A stretch of 47,169 nucleotides of DNA from Pseudomonadota bacterium (GTDB lineage: Bacteria; Pseudomonadota; Alphaproteobacteria; Caulobacterales; Caulobacteraceae). Both the position numbers and the translations under genes were made by a program. Of this stretch, positions 15,107-24,271 are shown one piece after another. The notes under the pieces were generated by a model. It searched no databases and was not told the origin of the DNA. It was given only the letters and a program-made list of their open reading frames with translations. The stretch covers positions 1 to 47,169 of the forward strand of contig JAEXZS010000031.1 in the NCBI GenBank assembly GCA_023451375.1, read 5' to 3'. Within the stretch, counting starts at the first letter, position 1. Every line of letters starts with the position of its first letter.

Positions 15107-16492
15107 ATGAACCGAGCTTTCAAAGTCGCGCTGGTCTGCGGCGTCGCCCTGACGGTCGCCTCCTGCGGCACGGTGCGCCGCGCCCTGCCGTTCGGGTTGG
15201 GCGGGGGCGACGAGCCCCAGGCGACCGCGACCGAGGGCCAGCGCATCTCGGTGCTGGAGTTCGAGGAGCAGCTGGCGCCGTCCGCCGCCCTGGCCGGCCG
15301 CGACTTCTTTCTGCCCGGACCGCAGGCGGCGACCGCCTGGAGCCAGCCCGGCGGCACCAGCGAGAACCTGGTCGAGCACGTCATCGCCGCGCCGAGCTTC
15401 CAGATCGCCTGGCGCCGCGACATCGGCGCGGGATCGGCCAATCCCGGCGACGTCATGGCCCCCGTCGTGGCGGCCGACGGCAAGGTCTTCGTGCTGGACG
15501 GCCAATCCACCGTTTCCGCGGTCTCGGCCGACTCCGGCGAAATCCTGTGGAAGGCCAACGTCAAGCCGGAAGGTCGTGATCGCGGACGTGACGGCGGGTT
15601 CGGCGGCGGCGTGGCCGTCGGCGGCGGCAAGGTGTTCGTGGCTTCCGGCTATCGCACCATGACGGCGCTGGACGCCAACACCGGCGCCGTGGTGTGGGTC
15701 CAGAACGTCGACGCCCCGCTCCACGGCGCGCCGACGGTGTCGGGCGGACGCGTCTATGTCGTCGACGTGGACAGCCAGCTGTTCGCCTTCGACGTCAACA
15801 CCGGTTCGCCGACCTGGACCTATCGCGGCATCGCCGAGCCGGTGCGCTTGCTGCGCGCCTCCAGCCCGGCCGTCTCGGGCGAAACGGTCGTCGCGCCTTT
15901 CGCCTCCGGCCAGCTGGTCGCCCTGCGCGCCAACAACGGCCAGCCGGTGTGGGAAGCGACCCTGTCGAACACCAGCCGCACCAGCGCCCTGTCCGAAGTG
16001 CGCGACATCGCCGGGCGTCCGGTCATCAGCCGCGGCATGGTCTATGGCGTCAGCCATTCGGGTCAGATGTCCGCCGTCGACCTGCGCTCGGGCCAGGCGC
16101 GTTGGCAGCTGCCGATCGTGGGCGTCAACGCCCCACTCCCGGTCGGCGACGCCGTCTATGTGGTGTCCAAGGCCGGCGAGCTGATCGTCGCCAACCGCGA
16201 CACCGGCCAGATCTACTGGACGCGCGAGCTGAACGAGGGCCGCGCCCGCAAGGTGGGCGGTTTCCTCGGCCTCTTCGACCGCGAGATCACGCCCCAGTGG
16301 TCCGGTCCGATCCTGGCCTCGAACCGCCTGGTGATGGTCAACTCCTTCGGCGAGGCGGCCGCGCTCGACCCCAAGACGGGCGCGATCCAGACCACGCTGA
16401 ACCTGGGCGCCCCGGCCTATATCGCGCCCAGCGCCTACAACGGCGCCCTCTATGTCCTGACGGATTCGGGTCAGTTGATCTGCATCCGCTGA
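15107..16492 (+). CDS. bamB: Outer membrane assembly lipoprotein BamB
   Basis: 461 residues. The signal peptide (FKVALVCGVALTVASC) ends in the lipobox VASC with Cys18. An eight-bladed PQQ-like propeller follows, with repeated VWVQNVDAPLHGAPTVSGG, GSPTWTYRGIAE and GQPVWEATL blade motifs. BamB is the Bam-complex lipoprotein that helps BamA insert outer membrane beta-barrels. An upstream GTG at 15080 overlaps the previous stop, but the ATG at 15107 puts the signal peptide at the N-terminus and is preferred. Confidence 0.9.
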   Translation: MNRAFKVALVCGVALTVASCGTVRRALPFGLGGGDEPQATATEGQRISVLEFEEQLAPSAALAGRDFFLPGPQAATAWSQPGGTSENLVEHVIAAPSFQIAWRRDIGAGSANPGDVMAPVVAADGKVFVLDGQSTVSAVSADSGEILWKANVKPEGRDRGRDGGFGGGVAVGGGKVFVASGYRTMTALDANTGAVVWVQNVDAPLHGAPTVSGGRVYVVDVDSQLFAFDVNTGSPTWTYRGIAEPVRLLRASSPAVSGETVVAPFASGQLVALRANNGQPVWEATLSNTSRTSALSEVRDIAGRPVISRGMVYGVSHSGQMSAVDLRSGQARWQLPIVGVNAPLPVGDAVYVVSKAGELIVANRDTGQIYWTRELNEGRARKVGGFLGLFDREITPQWSGPILASNRLVMVNSFGEAAALDPKTGAIQTTLNLGAPAYIAPSAYNGALYVLTDSGQLICIR

Positions 16493-16524
16493 CGTTCCGT
16501 CGCAAACTACGCTAGAAGGCCGAC

Positions 16525-18153
16525 ATGGCTCTGAAGGTCGCCATCGTCGGCCGCCCCAATGTGGGCAAGTCGACCCTGTTCAACCGCCTCGTCGGCAAGC
16601 GCCTCGCGCTCGTCGACGATCGCCCCGGCGTGACCCGCGATCGGCGCTACGCCGACGGCAATATCGGCGACATGGACCTGACGCTGATCGACACGGCGGG
16701 CTACGAGGACGTCACCGACGAAAGCCTGGAAGCCCGCATGCGCGAGCAGACCGAGGCCGCGCTGGATGACGCCGAACTGATCCTGTTCATGATGGACGCC
16801 CGCGAAGGCGTCACCTCGCTGGACCGCATCTTCGCCGAACGGCTGCGCAAGGTGCACAAGCCGATCATCCTGCTGGCCAACAAGTCCGAGAGCCGCGAGA
16901 GCGGCGGCGGCGTGGGCGAGGCGCACGCCCTGGGCTTCGGGGAACCCGTCGCCATCTCCGCCGAGCACGGCGAGGGCATGGCCGACCTCTACGCCGCCAT
17001 CGTCACGGCGTCGCAGGACATCTTCATTGAAGAGGTCGACGAGCCGGACAAGCCGATCCGCATCGCCGTCATCGGCCGACCGAACGCGGGCAAGTCGACC
17101 CTGATCAACCGCCTGATCGGCGACGACCGCCTGCTGACCGGCCCGGAGGCGGGGATCACCCGCGACTCCATTTCGGTCGACTGGCAGTTCGAGGGCAAGA
17201 ACATCCGCCTGATCGACACCGCCGGCATGCGCAGGAAGGCGCGCGTGCAGGAGAAGCTGGAGAAGCTGTCGGTCGCCGACACCATCCGCGCCATCACCTT
17301 CGCCGAAGTCGTCATCCTGATGATGGACAAGGACGACGCCTTCGACACCCAGGACCTGCAGCTGGCCGACCTGGTCGAGCGCGAGGGCCGCGCCCTGGTC
17401 TATGTCGCATCGAAGTGGGACCTCGAGGAAGAGCCCCAGGCCAAGCTGACCAAGCTGAAAGCCATGGCCGAGGACAAGCTGCCCCAGTTGAAGGGCTCTC
17501 CCTTCGTGGCCTTGTCCTCGCACAGCGGGCGGGGGGTCGAGCGGCTGATGCCGGCGGTGCTGCAGGCCTACGACACCTGGTCGGTCAAGGTGAAGACCAA
17601 GGACCTCAACACCTGGCTGTCCATGGCCACCCAGCGCCACCCGCCGCCCGCCGTGGACGGCAAGCGCATCAAGCCGAAGTACATCGCCCAGACCAAGGCC
17701 CGGCCGCCGACCTTCGTGCTGATGGCCAGCCGCGCCTCGGCCATGCCGGACCACTACAAGCGTTATCTGGTCAACTCCATCCGCGAGAGCTTCGACCTGC
17801 CGGGCACGCCGATCCGCCTGAACGTCAAGTCCAGCGGCGACAACCCCTATGTCGACGGCGGCGCCAAGTCCGGTCCCGAACGGTTCAAGGGCGCGGCCAA
17901 GACCGCCCCGCGCCGCATCCAGAAGGCGGAGAAGGCCGAGGAGCGCCTGTCCAACCTGCCCGGCAAGGCGCTGGAGCAGAAGGCGAAGGCCGGGATCAAG
18001 CCCAAGGTGAAGCCGCTGGGCGGGCTGAAGGCCAGTGCGTCCAAGAAGTCCGGGACCAACGCCATCGTCGGCAAGGGGGCGCGTGGCGGCGCTCGCCAGG
18101 TCTCCCGCTCCGGCCGCGTCCGCACGGGCCAGAAGGGCGGCTCCAAGCGCTGA
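16525..18153 (+). CDS. der: Ribosome-assembly GTPase Der (EngA)
   Basis: 542 residues. Two tandem GTPase domains are present: G1 motifs GRPNVGKST at about 8-16 and GRPNAGKST near 183. G3 motifs are DTAGYE and DTAGMR; G4 motifs are NKSE and SKWD. A KH-like domain follows (about 360-440, GTPIRLNVKSSGDNPY). The last 100 residues form a basic Lys/Arg/Gly tail not found in the E. coli protein. Der acts in 50S subunit maturation. The gene follows bamB by 32 bases. Confidence 0.97.
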   Translation: MALKVAIVGRPNVGKSTLFNRLVGKRLALVDDRPGVTRDRRYADGNIGDMDLTLIDTAGYEDVTDESLEARMREQTEAALDDAELILFMMDAREGVTSLDRIFAERLRKVHKPIILLANKSESRESGGGVGEAHALGFGEPVAISAEHGEGMADLYAAIVTASQDIFIEEVDEPDKPIRIAVIGRPNAGKSTLINRLIGDDRLLTGPEAGITRDSISVDWQFEGKNIRLIDTAGMRRKARVQEKLEKLSVADTIRAITFAEVVILMMDKDDAFDTQDLQLADLVEREGRALVYVASKWDLEEEPQAKLTKLKAMAEDKLPQLKGSPFVALSSHSGRGVERLMPAVLQAYDTWSVKVKTKDLNTWLSMATQRHPPPAVDGKRIKPKYIAQTKARPPTFVLMASRASAMPDHYKRYLVNSIRESFDLPGTPIRLNVKSSGDNPYVDGGAKSGPERFKGAAKTAPRRIQKAEKAEERLSNLPGKALEQKAKAGIKPKVKPLGGLKASASKKSGTNAIVGKGARGGARQVSRSGRVRTGQKGGSKR

Positions 18154-18157
18154 CCGC

Positions 18158-18658
18158 ATGAGCGACGCCGAGACCGTCCTTCCCGATCGGCCGACTTCCC
18201 GCTGGCTGATCCTGGATGGGCAGGGGCGGGTTCTGCTGTTCCGCTTCGTCTATTCCGACGGTCCCATAGCCGGCGCGACCTTCTGGGCCACGCCCGGCGG
18301 CGCGGTGGATACCGGCGAGAGCTACGAAGACGCCGCTCGTCGCGAGCTGTTCGAGGAGACCGGCCTGCGCGTCGCCGATGTCGGTCCCCAGGTGGCGCGG
18401 CGCGTTGTCAGTTTCCGCCTTCCCGACGGCCGCATGTCGCGCGTGGACCAGCGCTTCTTTCTTCTCCGCGCAGAGCCCTTCGACGTCTCTCCGGCGGAGT
18501 GGACGGAGGAGGAGCGCCGCGTCCTCGTCGAGCACCGCTGGTGGAGCGCCGCCGACATCCGGGGGGCCGCCGAAACGATCTGGCCCCAAGACCTGGCCGA
18601 TCTGATCGACGGCCTTCGCCAAGCGCCGAACCCCCGAGGGGCGGGCGTCGATGTCTAG
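18158..18658 (+). CDS. Nudix hydrolase
   Basis: 166 residues. A perfect Nudix box, GAVDTGESYEDAARRELFEE followed by TGL, lies near residues 48-70 with all metal-binding glutamates. Residues after it (ARRVVSFRLPDGR, EHRWWSAADI) fit the fold. The substrate is unknown. The start ATG at 18158 lies 4 bases after the der stop. A longer open frame upstream lies inside der and is rejected. The gene ends 1 base from the convergent SDR gene, leaving no room for a separate terminator. Confidence 0.9.
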   Translation: MSDAETVLPDRPTSRWLILDGQGRVLLFRFVYSDGPIAGATFWATPGGAVDTGESYEDAARRELFEETGLRVADVGPQVARRVVSFRLPDGRMSRVDQRFFLLRAEPFDVSPAEWTEEERRVLVEHRWWSAADIRGAAETIWPQDLADLIDGLRQAPNPRGAGVDV

Positions 18659-18659
18659 G

Positions 18660-19406
18660 TCAGGGCCTTGCGCGCGCCCCGGCCTTCCAGTCGCTGAACT
18701 TCACCGTCAGCGGCGGCGTCAGGTCGCCGCGGGCCAGTTCCACGATCAGGGGCGCGAGCTCGGAGGGGTGGGGCAGGGTCTGCGGATCCTCTCCCGGAAA
18801 GGCCTGGGCGCGCATGGCGGTGCGCATGCGACCGGGATCGACGATGCTGCAGCGGATGGGCGTGCTCTCCACCTCGTCGGCCCAGGCCTTCACCAGGGCC
18901 TCGGCGCCGGCCTTGGTCGCGGCGTACATGCCCCAGAAGGCGCGCGGCGCGGTCGCCACGCTGGTGGTCAGGTGGATGGCCCGGCCCGCGTCCGAGGCGC
19001 GCAGCAGCGGCTCCAGAGAGCGGATCAAACGGTAGACGGCCGTGAAGTTGGTCTTCTCGACCTTGGCGAACTCGCGCGGATCCGCGTGGGCGACGGGGGT
19101 CAGGCCCGACGGGCCCATGGTCGCCGCCGCCTGCACCCAGATGTCCAGCCGCTTGAAGCGCTCGAAGATCGCGCCGCCCAGCCGATCGATCCCGCCGCCG
19201 TCCACCAGGTCGAAGGGGACCAGGGTGGCGTGCCTGCCGGTGGCGGCGAAGACGGCGTCGTCCAACTCCTCCAGCCCGCCCTGGGTGCGGGCCGTGGCCA
19301 CCACGTGCGCGCCCGCCTTGGCGAGGGCCAGGGCGCTTTCATAGCCGACGCCACGCGAGGCGCCGACGACCAAGGCGATGCGATCGGAAAGGGGAAGTTC
19401 GGACAT
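18660..19406 (-). CDS. Short-chain dehydrogenase/reductase (SDR)
   Basis: 248 residues. The Rossmann nucleotide motif GASRGVGYESA lies near 14-24 and TARTQGG after strand 2. The catalytic Ser is in LTTSVATA and the YAATK (YxxxK) pair lies near 160-164. Like YciK-type SDRs, it has an EKTNFTAVYRLIRSLEPLL segment. The substrate is not predictable. It is convergent with the Nudix gene and lies downstream of the purF-VOC genes on the same strand. This fits the purF-SDR neighbourhood often seen in alphaproteobacteria. Confidence 0.9.
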   Translation of the reverse strand: MSELPLSDRIALVVGASRGVGYESALALAKAGAHVVATARTQGGLEELDDAVFAATGRHATLVPFDLVDGGGIDRLGGAIFERFKRLDIWVQAAATMGPSGLTPVAHADPREFAKVEKTNFTAVYRLIRSLEPLLRASDAGRAIHLTTSVATAPRAFWGMYAATKAGAEALVKAWADEVESTPIRCSIVDPGRMRTAMRAQAFPGEDPQTLPHPSELAPLIVELARGDLTPPLTVKFSDWKAGARARP

Positions 19407-19453
19407 GGGGCCTGATAGCGCGCACCGCCCCGAAGCGCCAAGCCGTTAAGCGG

Positions 19454-19807
19454 TCAGGCGCCCGGCGGCGACCACAGGCCGAAGCTGACGCCCTGGTCGT
19501 CGCAGACGATGGCGTTGCGGCCGGACGGGGCGTCAGCGGGTATGGCGGCGCGGCCGCCCAGGTCGGTGACGCGCGCACAGGCGGCGTCCACGTCCGCCAC
19601 TTTGAAGAACAGGTGTGAAAAGTCCTTCTTCTCGCCCTTCACGATGCCGAATTCGGCCTCGCCCTCCGCGCCCGTCGCCTTGACATGGGCGTAGGTCGGG
19701 TTCGACCATTCCTCCTCGAAGGTCCAGTCGAACAGGGCGCCGTAGAAGACCTTGGCCTTCCCGACGTCCGGCGTCTCGATGAAGAAGTAGCCGAGCCGGT
19801 TGTCCAT
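19454..19807 (-). CDS. VOC-superfamily (glyoxalase-like) protein
   Basis: 117 residues, one vicinal-oxygen-chelate domain. The N-terminal beta-alpha-beta motif (GYFFIETPDVGKAKVFYGAL) is followed by SHLFFKVADVDAACARVTDL and a final FGLWSP. This size matches single-domain VOC proteins that dimerise. The typical first metal ligand (His at the start) is absent or replaced, so metal use is uncertain. It begins 6 bases after the purF stop and is probably translated from the same transcript. Confidence 0.85.
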   Translation of the reverse strand: MDNRLGYFFIETPDVGKAKVFYGALFDWTFEEEWSNPTYAHVKATGAEGEAEFGIVKGEKKDFSHLFFKVADVDAACARVTDLGGRAAIPADAPSGRNAIVCDDQGVSFGLWSPPGA

Positions 19808-19813
19808 GCGCCC

Positions 19814-21319
19814 TTAAGCGCTGACGAGCAGGGAAAGTTGCTTGGCCGCGAACTCCCGGCCGCCTTCCTCCATCTCCCGATCCAGCAGGCGGGTGGGATA
19901 GTCGCCGGTGAAATAGTGGTCGGTGAACTGCGGATGGGCGTTGTTCCGGCCTTCCTCGCCCATGGCGCGGTACAGGCCGTCGATCGACAGGAAGCCGAGC
20001 GAATCGACCTCCAGCTCCCTGGTCATTTCCTCCATCGTCATCTTGGCGGCCATCAGCTGGCTGCGCTCGGGCATGTCGATGCCGTAGAAGTCGGGATAGA
20101 GGATCTGCGGGCTGGCCGAGCGCAGGTGAACCTCGGTCGCGCCGGCCGCGCGTACGGCGCGCACCAGTTTCAGCGAGGTGGTGCCGCGCACGATGGAGTC
20201 GTCGATCAGCACCACGCGCTTGCCGGCCAGGGCCGACTTGTTCGGGCTGTGCTTCATGCGCACGCCCTTCTGCCGAGCGCCCTGGCTGGGCTGGATGAAG
20301 GTGCGGCCCAGATAGTGGCTGCGGATGATGCCCATCTCGTAGGGGATGCCGCTTTCCTGGGCGTAACCCAGGGCCGCCGGCACGCCGGAGTCGGGCACGG
20401 GCACCACGATGTCGGCGTCGACGCCCAGTTCGCGGGCCAGGCCGCGCCCCATCTCCTTGCGCACCTCATAGACCGAGCGGCCGTTCACCACCGAATCCGG
20501 GCGCGAGAAATAGACGTATTCGAACAGGCATGGCCGGGCGGCGCGGGCGGGGAAGGGCTTCAGCGAACGCAGGCCGTTCTCGTCGATCACCACGACCTCG
20601 CCGTGTTCGACGTCCCGGACGAAGGCGGCGCCGATCATGTCCAGGGCGCAGGTCTCGGACGCCAGCACCCAGGCCTCGCCCAGCTGGCCGAGCACCAGCG
20701 GCCGGATGCCCAGCGGATCGCGCGCGCCGATCATCTTGTGCCGCGTCTGGGCGACCAGGGCGTAGCCGCCCTCAATCCGCGCCAGGGCGTCGATGAAGCG
20801 ATCGACGATCTTAGCCTTACGGCTGCGGGCGATGAGGTGGAGGATGACCTCGGAATCCGAGGTCGACTGGAAGATGGCGCCTTCGCCGACCAACTGGCTG
20901 TGCAGGAACTTGAAGTTGGTCAGATTGCCGTTGTGGGCGATGGCGATGCCGCCCTGGTCCAGATCGGCGAACATCGGCTGGATGTTGCGCAGGAACGAGC
21001 CGCCGGCGGTGGAATAGCGGGTGTGGCCCACGGCCGCCCGGCCCGGCATCCGCGTCATCAGGTCGGCGCCGCCGAAAGCCTCGCCCACCAAGCCCTGGTG
21101 GCGCTCGGTGTAGAAGCGCTCGTCCTTGATGCTGGCGATGCCGCAGGCTTCCTGGCCGCGATGCTGCAGGGCGTGCAGGCCCAGGGCGACGATGGCCGAG
21201 CCTTCGTCCTCTTCCGCGCCCCAGACGCCGCAGACGCCGCATTCCAGGCGAAGCTGGTCGTCCTCCGGCTCGCGCCAGTGCTCGCGGTGAACGACGGGGT
21301 CGGCGATATGATGGCGCAT
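19814..21319 (-). CDS. purF: Amidophosphoribosyltransferase
   Basis: 501 residues. PurF makes phosphoribosylamine from PRPP and glutamine, the first committed step of purine synthesis. The N-terminal glutaminase domain opens with ECGVCGVWG, whose Cys becomes the nucleophile after a propeptide of about 27 residues is removed. The phosphoribosyltransferase domain carries the PRPP loop VVLIDDSIVRGTTS near 385. Both domains look intact. The gene follows cvpA, as in many proteobacteria. Confidence 0.97.
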   Translation of the reverse strand: MRHHIADPVVHREHWREPEDDQLRLECGVCGVWGAEEDEGSAIVALGLHALQHRGQEACGIASIKDERFYTERHQGLVGEAFGGADLMTRMPGRAAVGHTRYSTAGGSFLRNIQPMFADLDQGGIAIAHNGNLTNFKFLHSQLVGEGAIFQSTSDSEVILHLIARSRKAKIVDRFIDALARIEGGYALVAQTRHKMIGARDPLGIRPLVLGQLGEAWVLASETCALDMIGAAFVRDVEHGEVVVIDENGLRSLKPFPARAARPCLFEYVYFSRPDSVVNGRSVYEVRKEMGRGLARELGVDADIVVPVPDSGVPAALGYAQESGIPYEMGIIRSHYLGRTFIQPSQGARQKGVRMKHSPNKSALAGKRVVLIDDSIVRGTTSLKLVRAVRAAGATEVHLRSASPQILYPDFYGIDMPERSQLMAAKMTMEEMTRELEVDSLGFLSIDGLYRAMGEEGRNNAHPQFTDHYFTGDYPTRLLDREMEEGGREFAAKQLSLLVSA

Positions 21320-21352
21320 CGTCGGGCTCCGATGACCTGGGGACTTGGAGAA

Positions 21353-21949
21353 CTAGGGGGCGGCTTCGCGCGGCGAAGTAGGCCCCGATTGCGGCTGGGA
21401 CAAGGCTTCGTCGTCGGAAAACCCTTGGCGTACGGAGGAATTCACCACGGGCGAGATGGCGTCGACGCCCCGGCCGATGCCCGGCAGCACGAGCTGGATC
21501 GCCTTGGCGCCTGTGGCGCTGACCGGATAGAGCAGAGCCTCGGTCAGCCAGCGCGGCGTGCGCTCGCCCGGCACGGCGGCGGCGATCACCAGATGCACCG
21601 CCCCGATCAGCACCAGCGCCCGCGCCGCGCCGACGACCACGCCCAGCAGCCGGTCGACGCCGCCCAGCTGCGGATGGGCCTTCGCGCTCTTGGACAGCAT
21701 GGACCCGGCGATGCGCAGAGCGAAATAGACCACGAAGAAGGTCAGCACCGCCGCCAACACCGTGCCGGCCCAATCGGGATCGACGACGGCGCGGCCGGCC
21801 ATGGCGGTGAAGGGCAGGGCGACCAGGGCGACCAGGGCGGCCAGCAGGGCGCTGAGCAGGGTCACGATCTCCCGCACGCCCCCGCGCACCCAGCCGGCGG
21901 CGGCCGAGAACAGCAGCACGACGATGACGAAGACATCGTATCCGGTCAC
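21353..21949 (-). CDS. cvpA: CvpA family inner-membrane protein
   Basis: 198 residues with four transmembrane helices (about 5-25, 30-48, 65-85 and 100-125). The family opening YDVFVIVVLLFSAAAGWVRG and the acidic/basic-rich C-terminus fit CvpA. The start is a GTG at 21949 (VTGYDVFV), which matches the usual CvpA N-terminus. The open frame extends upstream into radA, but no start there is sensible. CvpA is linked to colicin V production and envelope stress in E. coli. The location between radA and purF is a conserved arrangement. Confidence 0.88.
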   Translation of the reverse strand: MTGYDVFVIVVLLFSAAAGWVRGGVREIVTLLSALLAALVALVALPFTAMAGRAVVDPDWAGTVLAAVLTFFVVYFALRIAGSMLSKSAKAHPQLGGVDRLLGVVVGAARALVLIGAVHLVIAAAVPGERTPRWLTEALLYPVSATGAKAIQLVLPGIGRGVDAISPVVNSSVRQGFSDDEALSQPQSGPTSPREAAP

Positions 21950-21981
21950 GCGGATGGGGTCCTGGCGGCGCTCACCCGTGA

Positions 21982-23352
21982 CTAATAGCGGTTCTGCGAG
22001 ATTCGTTCGACCACTTCGGCCAGACGCGTCGAAGCCGTCACCTTCATCCCCTTGGTCTTGGCCGTGAGGACCGGCGACAGCACCTGGTCGAAGCCCAGCT
22101 TCCGCGCCTCGCGCAGGCGCGCCTCGGCCCGGCCGACGCTGCGCACCTCGCCCGAAAGGCCGATCTCGCCGAACACGACGCAGCCCTGGGGCAGCGGCAT
22201 GTCCAGCGCGGAACTGATCAGCGCCGCCGCCGCCGCCAGGTCGGCCGCCGGCTCGTTGATGCGCAGGCCGCCCGCCACGTTCAGATAGACGTCCTTGTCC
22301 CCGAACCCCAGGCCGCAGCGCGCCTCCAGCACCGCCAGCAGCATGGCGAGGCGACCGGAATCCCAGCCGACCACGGCCCGCCGCGGCGTGCCGTAGGCGG
22401 ACGGCGCTACCAGCGCCTGCATCTCGACCAGCACGGGGCGCGAGCCCTCGATGCCCGCGAACACAGCGGCGCCCGGCGCCCGCTCCTTGCCTTCTCCCAG
22501 GAACAGGGCTGACGGATTGGCGACCTCGCGCAGGCCGCTGTCGCCCATTTCGAAGACGCCGATCTCGTCGGTGGCGCCGAAACGGTTCTTGCCCGCCCGC
22601 AGGATGCGGAACGGATAGCCGCGCTCGCCCTCGAAGGTCATGACGGCGTCCACCATGTGCTCGACCACGCGCGGCCCGGCGACCTGGCCGTCCTTGGTGA
22701 CGTGGCCGACCAGCACCACCGCCGGCCCGCCGTTCTTGGCCAGCCGCACCAGTTCGCCGGCGCAGGCCCGCACCTGGGTGATGGAGCCCGGCCCGCTCTC
22801 GTGCACGTCCGACCACAGGGTCTGCACCGAATCGACAATGACGATGTCGAACGTCTCGCGTTTCAGCGTGCCCAGGATCTCCCGCAGCGCCGTCGCCGCC
22901 GCCAGGTTCACCGGCGCGTCCGCCAGCCCCATCCGTTTGGCGCGGGCGCGGATCTGCTCCACCGCCTCCTCGCCCGAAATATAGGCCACCTTCGCCCCCC
23001 GCAGCGCGGCCTTGGCCGTCACCTCCAGCAGCAGGGTCGACTTGCCGACGCCCGGATCGCCCGACAGCAGGATGGCCGAGCCCGGGACCACGCCGCCGCC
23101 GCACACGCGGTCGAACTCGGCCACGCCGGTGATTATGCGCGGCGGCTCCGGCGCATCCGACTGCAGCGTTTCGAACTGAATGCCCCGCCCGCGCGCGGCC
23201 GCCGAGGCCGCCGGCTTAATCGCGCCGGGCGGGGCCGAGCGGCTCTCTTCGCTCAGCGTGTTCCATTGCCCGCATGATCCGCACTGGCCGGACCATTTGC
23301 CATGGACCGTCCCGCAGGACTGACAGACGTAGAGAGCGGAGTCGCGAGCCAT
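21982..23352 (-). CDS. radA: DNA repair protein RadA
   Basis: 456 residues. An N-terminal C4 zinc finger (CQSCGTVHGKWSGQCGSCG, residues 10-28) is followed by the RecA-like ATPase with Walker A GDPGVGKST near 98. The RadA-specific KNRFG motif (AGKNRFGATDEIG) lies near 255. A C-terminal Lon-type domain covers about 300-450. RadA drives branch migration in recombination. All key elements are present. A stop 33 bases before the cvpA start makes an operon likely. Confidence 0.97.
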   Translation of the reverse strand: MARDSALYVCQSCGTVHGKWSGQCGSCGQWNTLSEESRSAPPGAIKPAASAAARGRGIQFETLQSDAPEPPRIITGVAEFDRVCGGGVVPGSAILLSGDPGVGKSTLLLEVTAKAALRGAKVAYISGEEAVEQIRARAKRMGLADAPVNLAAATALREILGTLKRETFDIVIVDSVQTLWSDVHESGPGSITQVRACAGELVRLAKNGGPAVVLVGHVTKDGQVAGPRVVEHMVDAVMTFEGERGYPFRILRAGKNRFGATDEIGVFEMGDSGLREVANPSALFLGEGKERAPGAAVFAGIEGSRPVLVEMQALVAPSAYGTPRRAVVGWDSGRLAMLLAVLEARCGLGFGDKDVYLNVAGGLRINEPAADLAAAAALISSALDMPLPQGCVVFGEIGLSGEVRSVGRAEARLREARKLGFDQVLSPVLTAKTKGMKVTASTRLAEVVERISQNRY

Positions 23353-23515
23353 GAGGCCTGTCTAGCAGAAGCTGGCGACGCGGCTATCCGCCCCGCACAG
23401 ATCTGCGACCGCTCCTGACGTGGGCGCCGAAATGAGACCGACTCTCAGTCCCTTGCATCCACGGCCAAGGCAGGCACAGTATGTCGCACCCCGTTCTCCC
23501 AACATCGAGCGCCCC

Positions 23516-24145
23516 ATGACCGACCAGCCTTCCCAACCCGCCGTCGATCCCGCCCTGGTGGCGCGCGTCAAAAACATCCTGTTGCAGCCCCGCCCGGAAT
23601 GGGAGCGGATCGACGGCGAGTTCGCCACGACGCAGACCCTGTTCACCCGCTACGCCATGATCCTGGCCGCCATCGGCCCGATCTGCAGCCTGCTGGGCGG
23701 CCAGCTGCTGCCGATCTTCGGCATGCGCATGCCGATCACCGGCGCCCTGGTGATCGCGGTCGTCTCGTATCTGCTGTCGCTGGCCGGCGTCTTCCTGCTG
23801 GGCCTGATCATCAACGCACTGGCGCCCAGCTTCGGCTCGGTCGCCAACAAGACCCAGGCGATGAAGGTCGCCGTCTATTCCTGGACGGCCGCGTGGATCG
23901 TCGGCGTGTTCGGCCTGATCCCGATGCTCGGCGTGCTGGCGATCCTGGGCCTGTACAGCTTCTACCTGCTGTTTGTCGGTCTGCCGATCCTGATGAAGAC
24001 GCCCGAGGACAAGAAGGTCGGCTATTTCGTCGTCACCGTGGTGCTCGGCATCGTCGTCTATTTCATCATCAGCGCGATCATCGGCAGCATCAGCATGATG
24101 TTCATCGCCAGCACGGCCGCCATGAGCGGCTTGGCCGGTCTCTGA
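23516..24145 (+). CDS. Yip1-family membrane protein
   Basis: 209 residues. A soluble N-terminus with RVKNILLQPRPEWERIDGE is the recognisable Yip1-type opening in alphaproteobacteria. Five hydrophobic segments follow (about 45-65, 75-100, 120-140, 140-160 and 170-200). The family is membrane-embedded and its bacterial role is unknown. The start at 23516 (MTDQPSQPAV) is preferred to an in-frame upstream start at 23420, which adds an unusual basic stretch. It runs divergently from radA. Confidence 0.85.
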   Translation: MTDQPSQPAVDPALVARVKNILLQPRPEWERIDGEFATTQTLFTRYAMILAAIGPICSLLGGQLLPIFGMRMPITGALVIAVVSYLLSLAGVFLLGLIINALAPSFGSVANKTQAMKVAVYSWTAAWIVGVFGLIPMLGVLAILGLYSFYLLFVGLPILMKTPEDKKVGYFVVTVVLGIVVYFIISAIIGSISMMFIASTAAMSGLAGL

Positions 24146-24154
24146 TCTTTTCCG

Positions 24155-24245
24155 GTTCCCTCCGCCGACGGATGGACCCGGAACCCAGAAGGCCTGCGTC
24201 CGGCTTAAACCGCTGCGCTCAGCCCCGGAATGACGGCTCGAGAAT
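24155..24245. repeat. Extragenic repeat element, CCGGAATGACGG type
   Basis: The segment GACGGATGGACCCGGAACCC at 24168-24187, then GCGCTCAGCCCCGGAATGAC at 24215-24234, recalls the mosaic extragenic palindromes frequent in Caulobacteraceae. It fills the gap between the Yip1 gene and the convergent alr gene. It may fold as a terminator-like stem for one or both genes. Copy number cannot be checked here. Confidence 0.4.
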
Positions 24246-24271
24246 CGCAGAAGCCTTGATGCGGACAGGCG

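Noticed and set aside
19685..21985. 766-codon plus-strand frame opposite purF and cvpA
   Set aside because: purF and cvpA have clear family motifs on the other strand; this frame has none.
21950..23104. Long upstream extension of the cvpA frame inside radA
   Set aside because: It lies in a shifted frame of radA, and the cvpA N-terminus fits a GTG at 21949.
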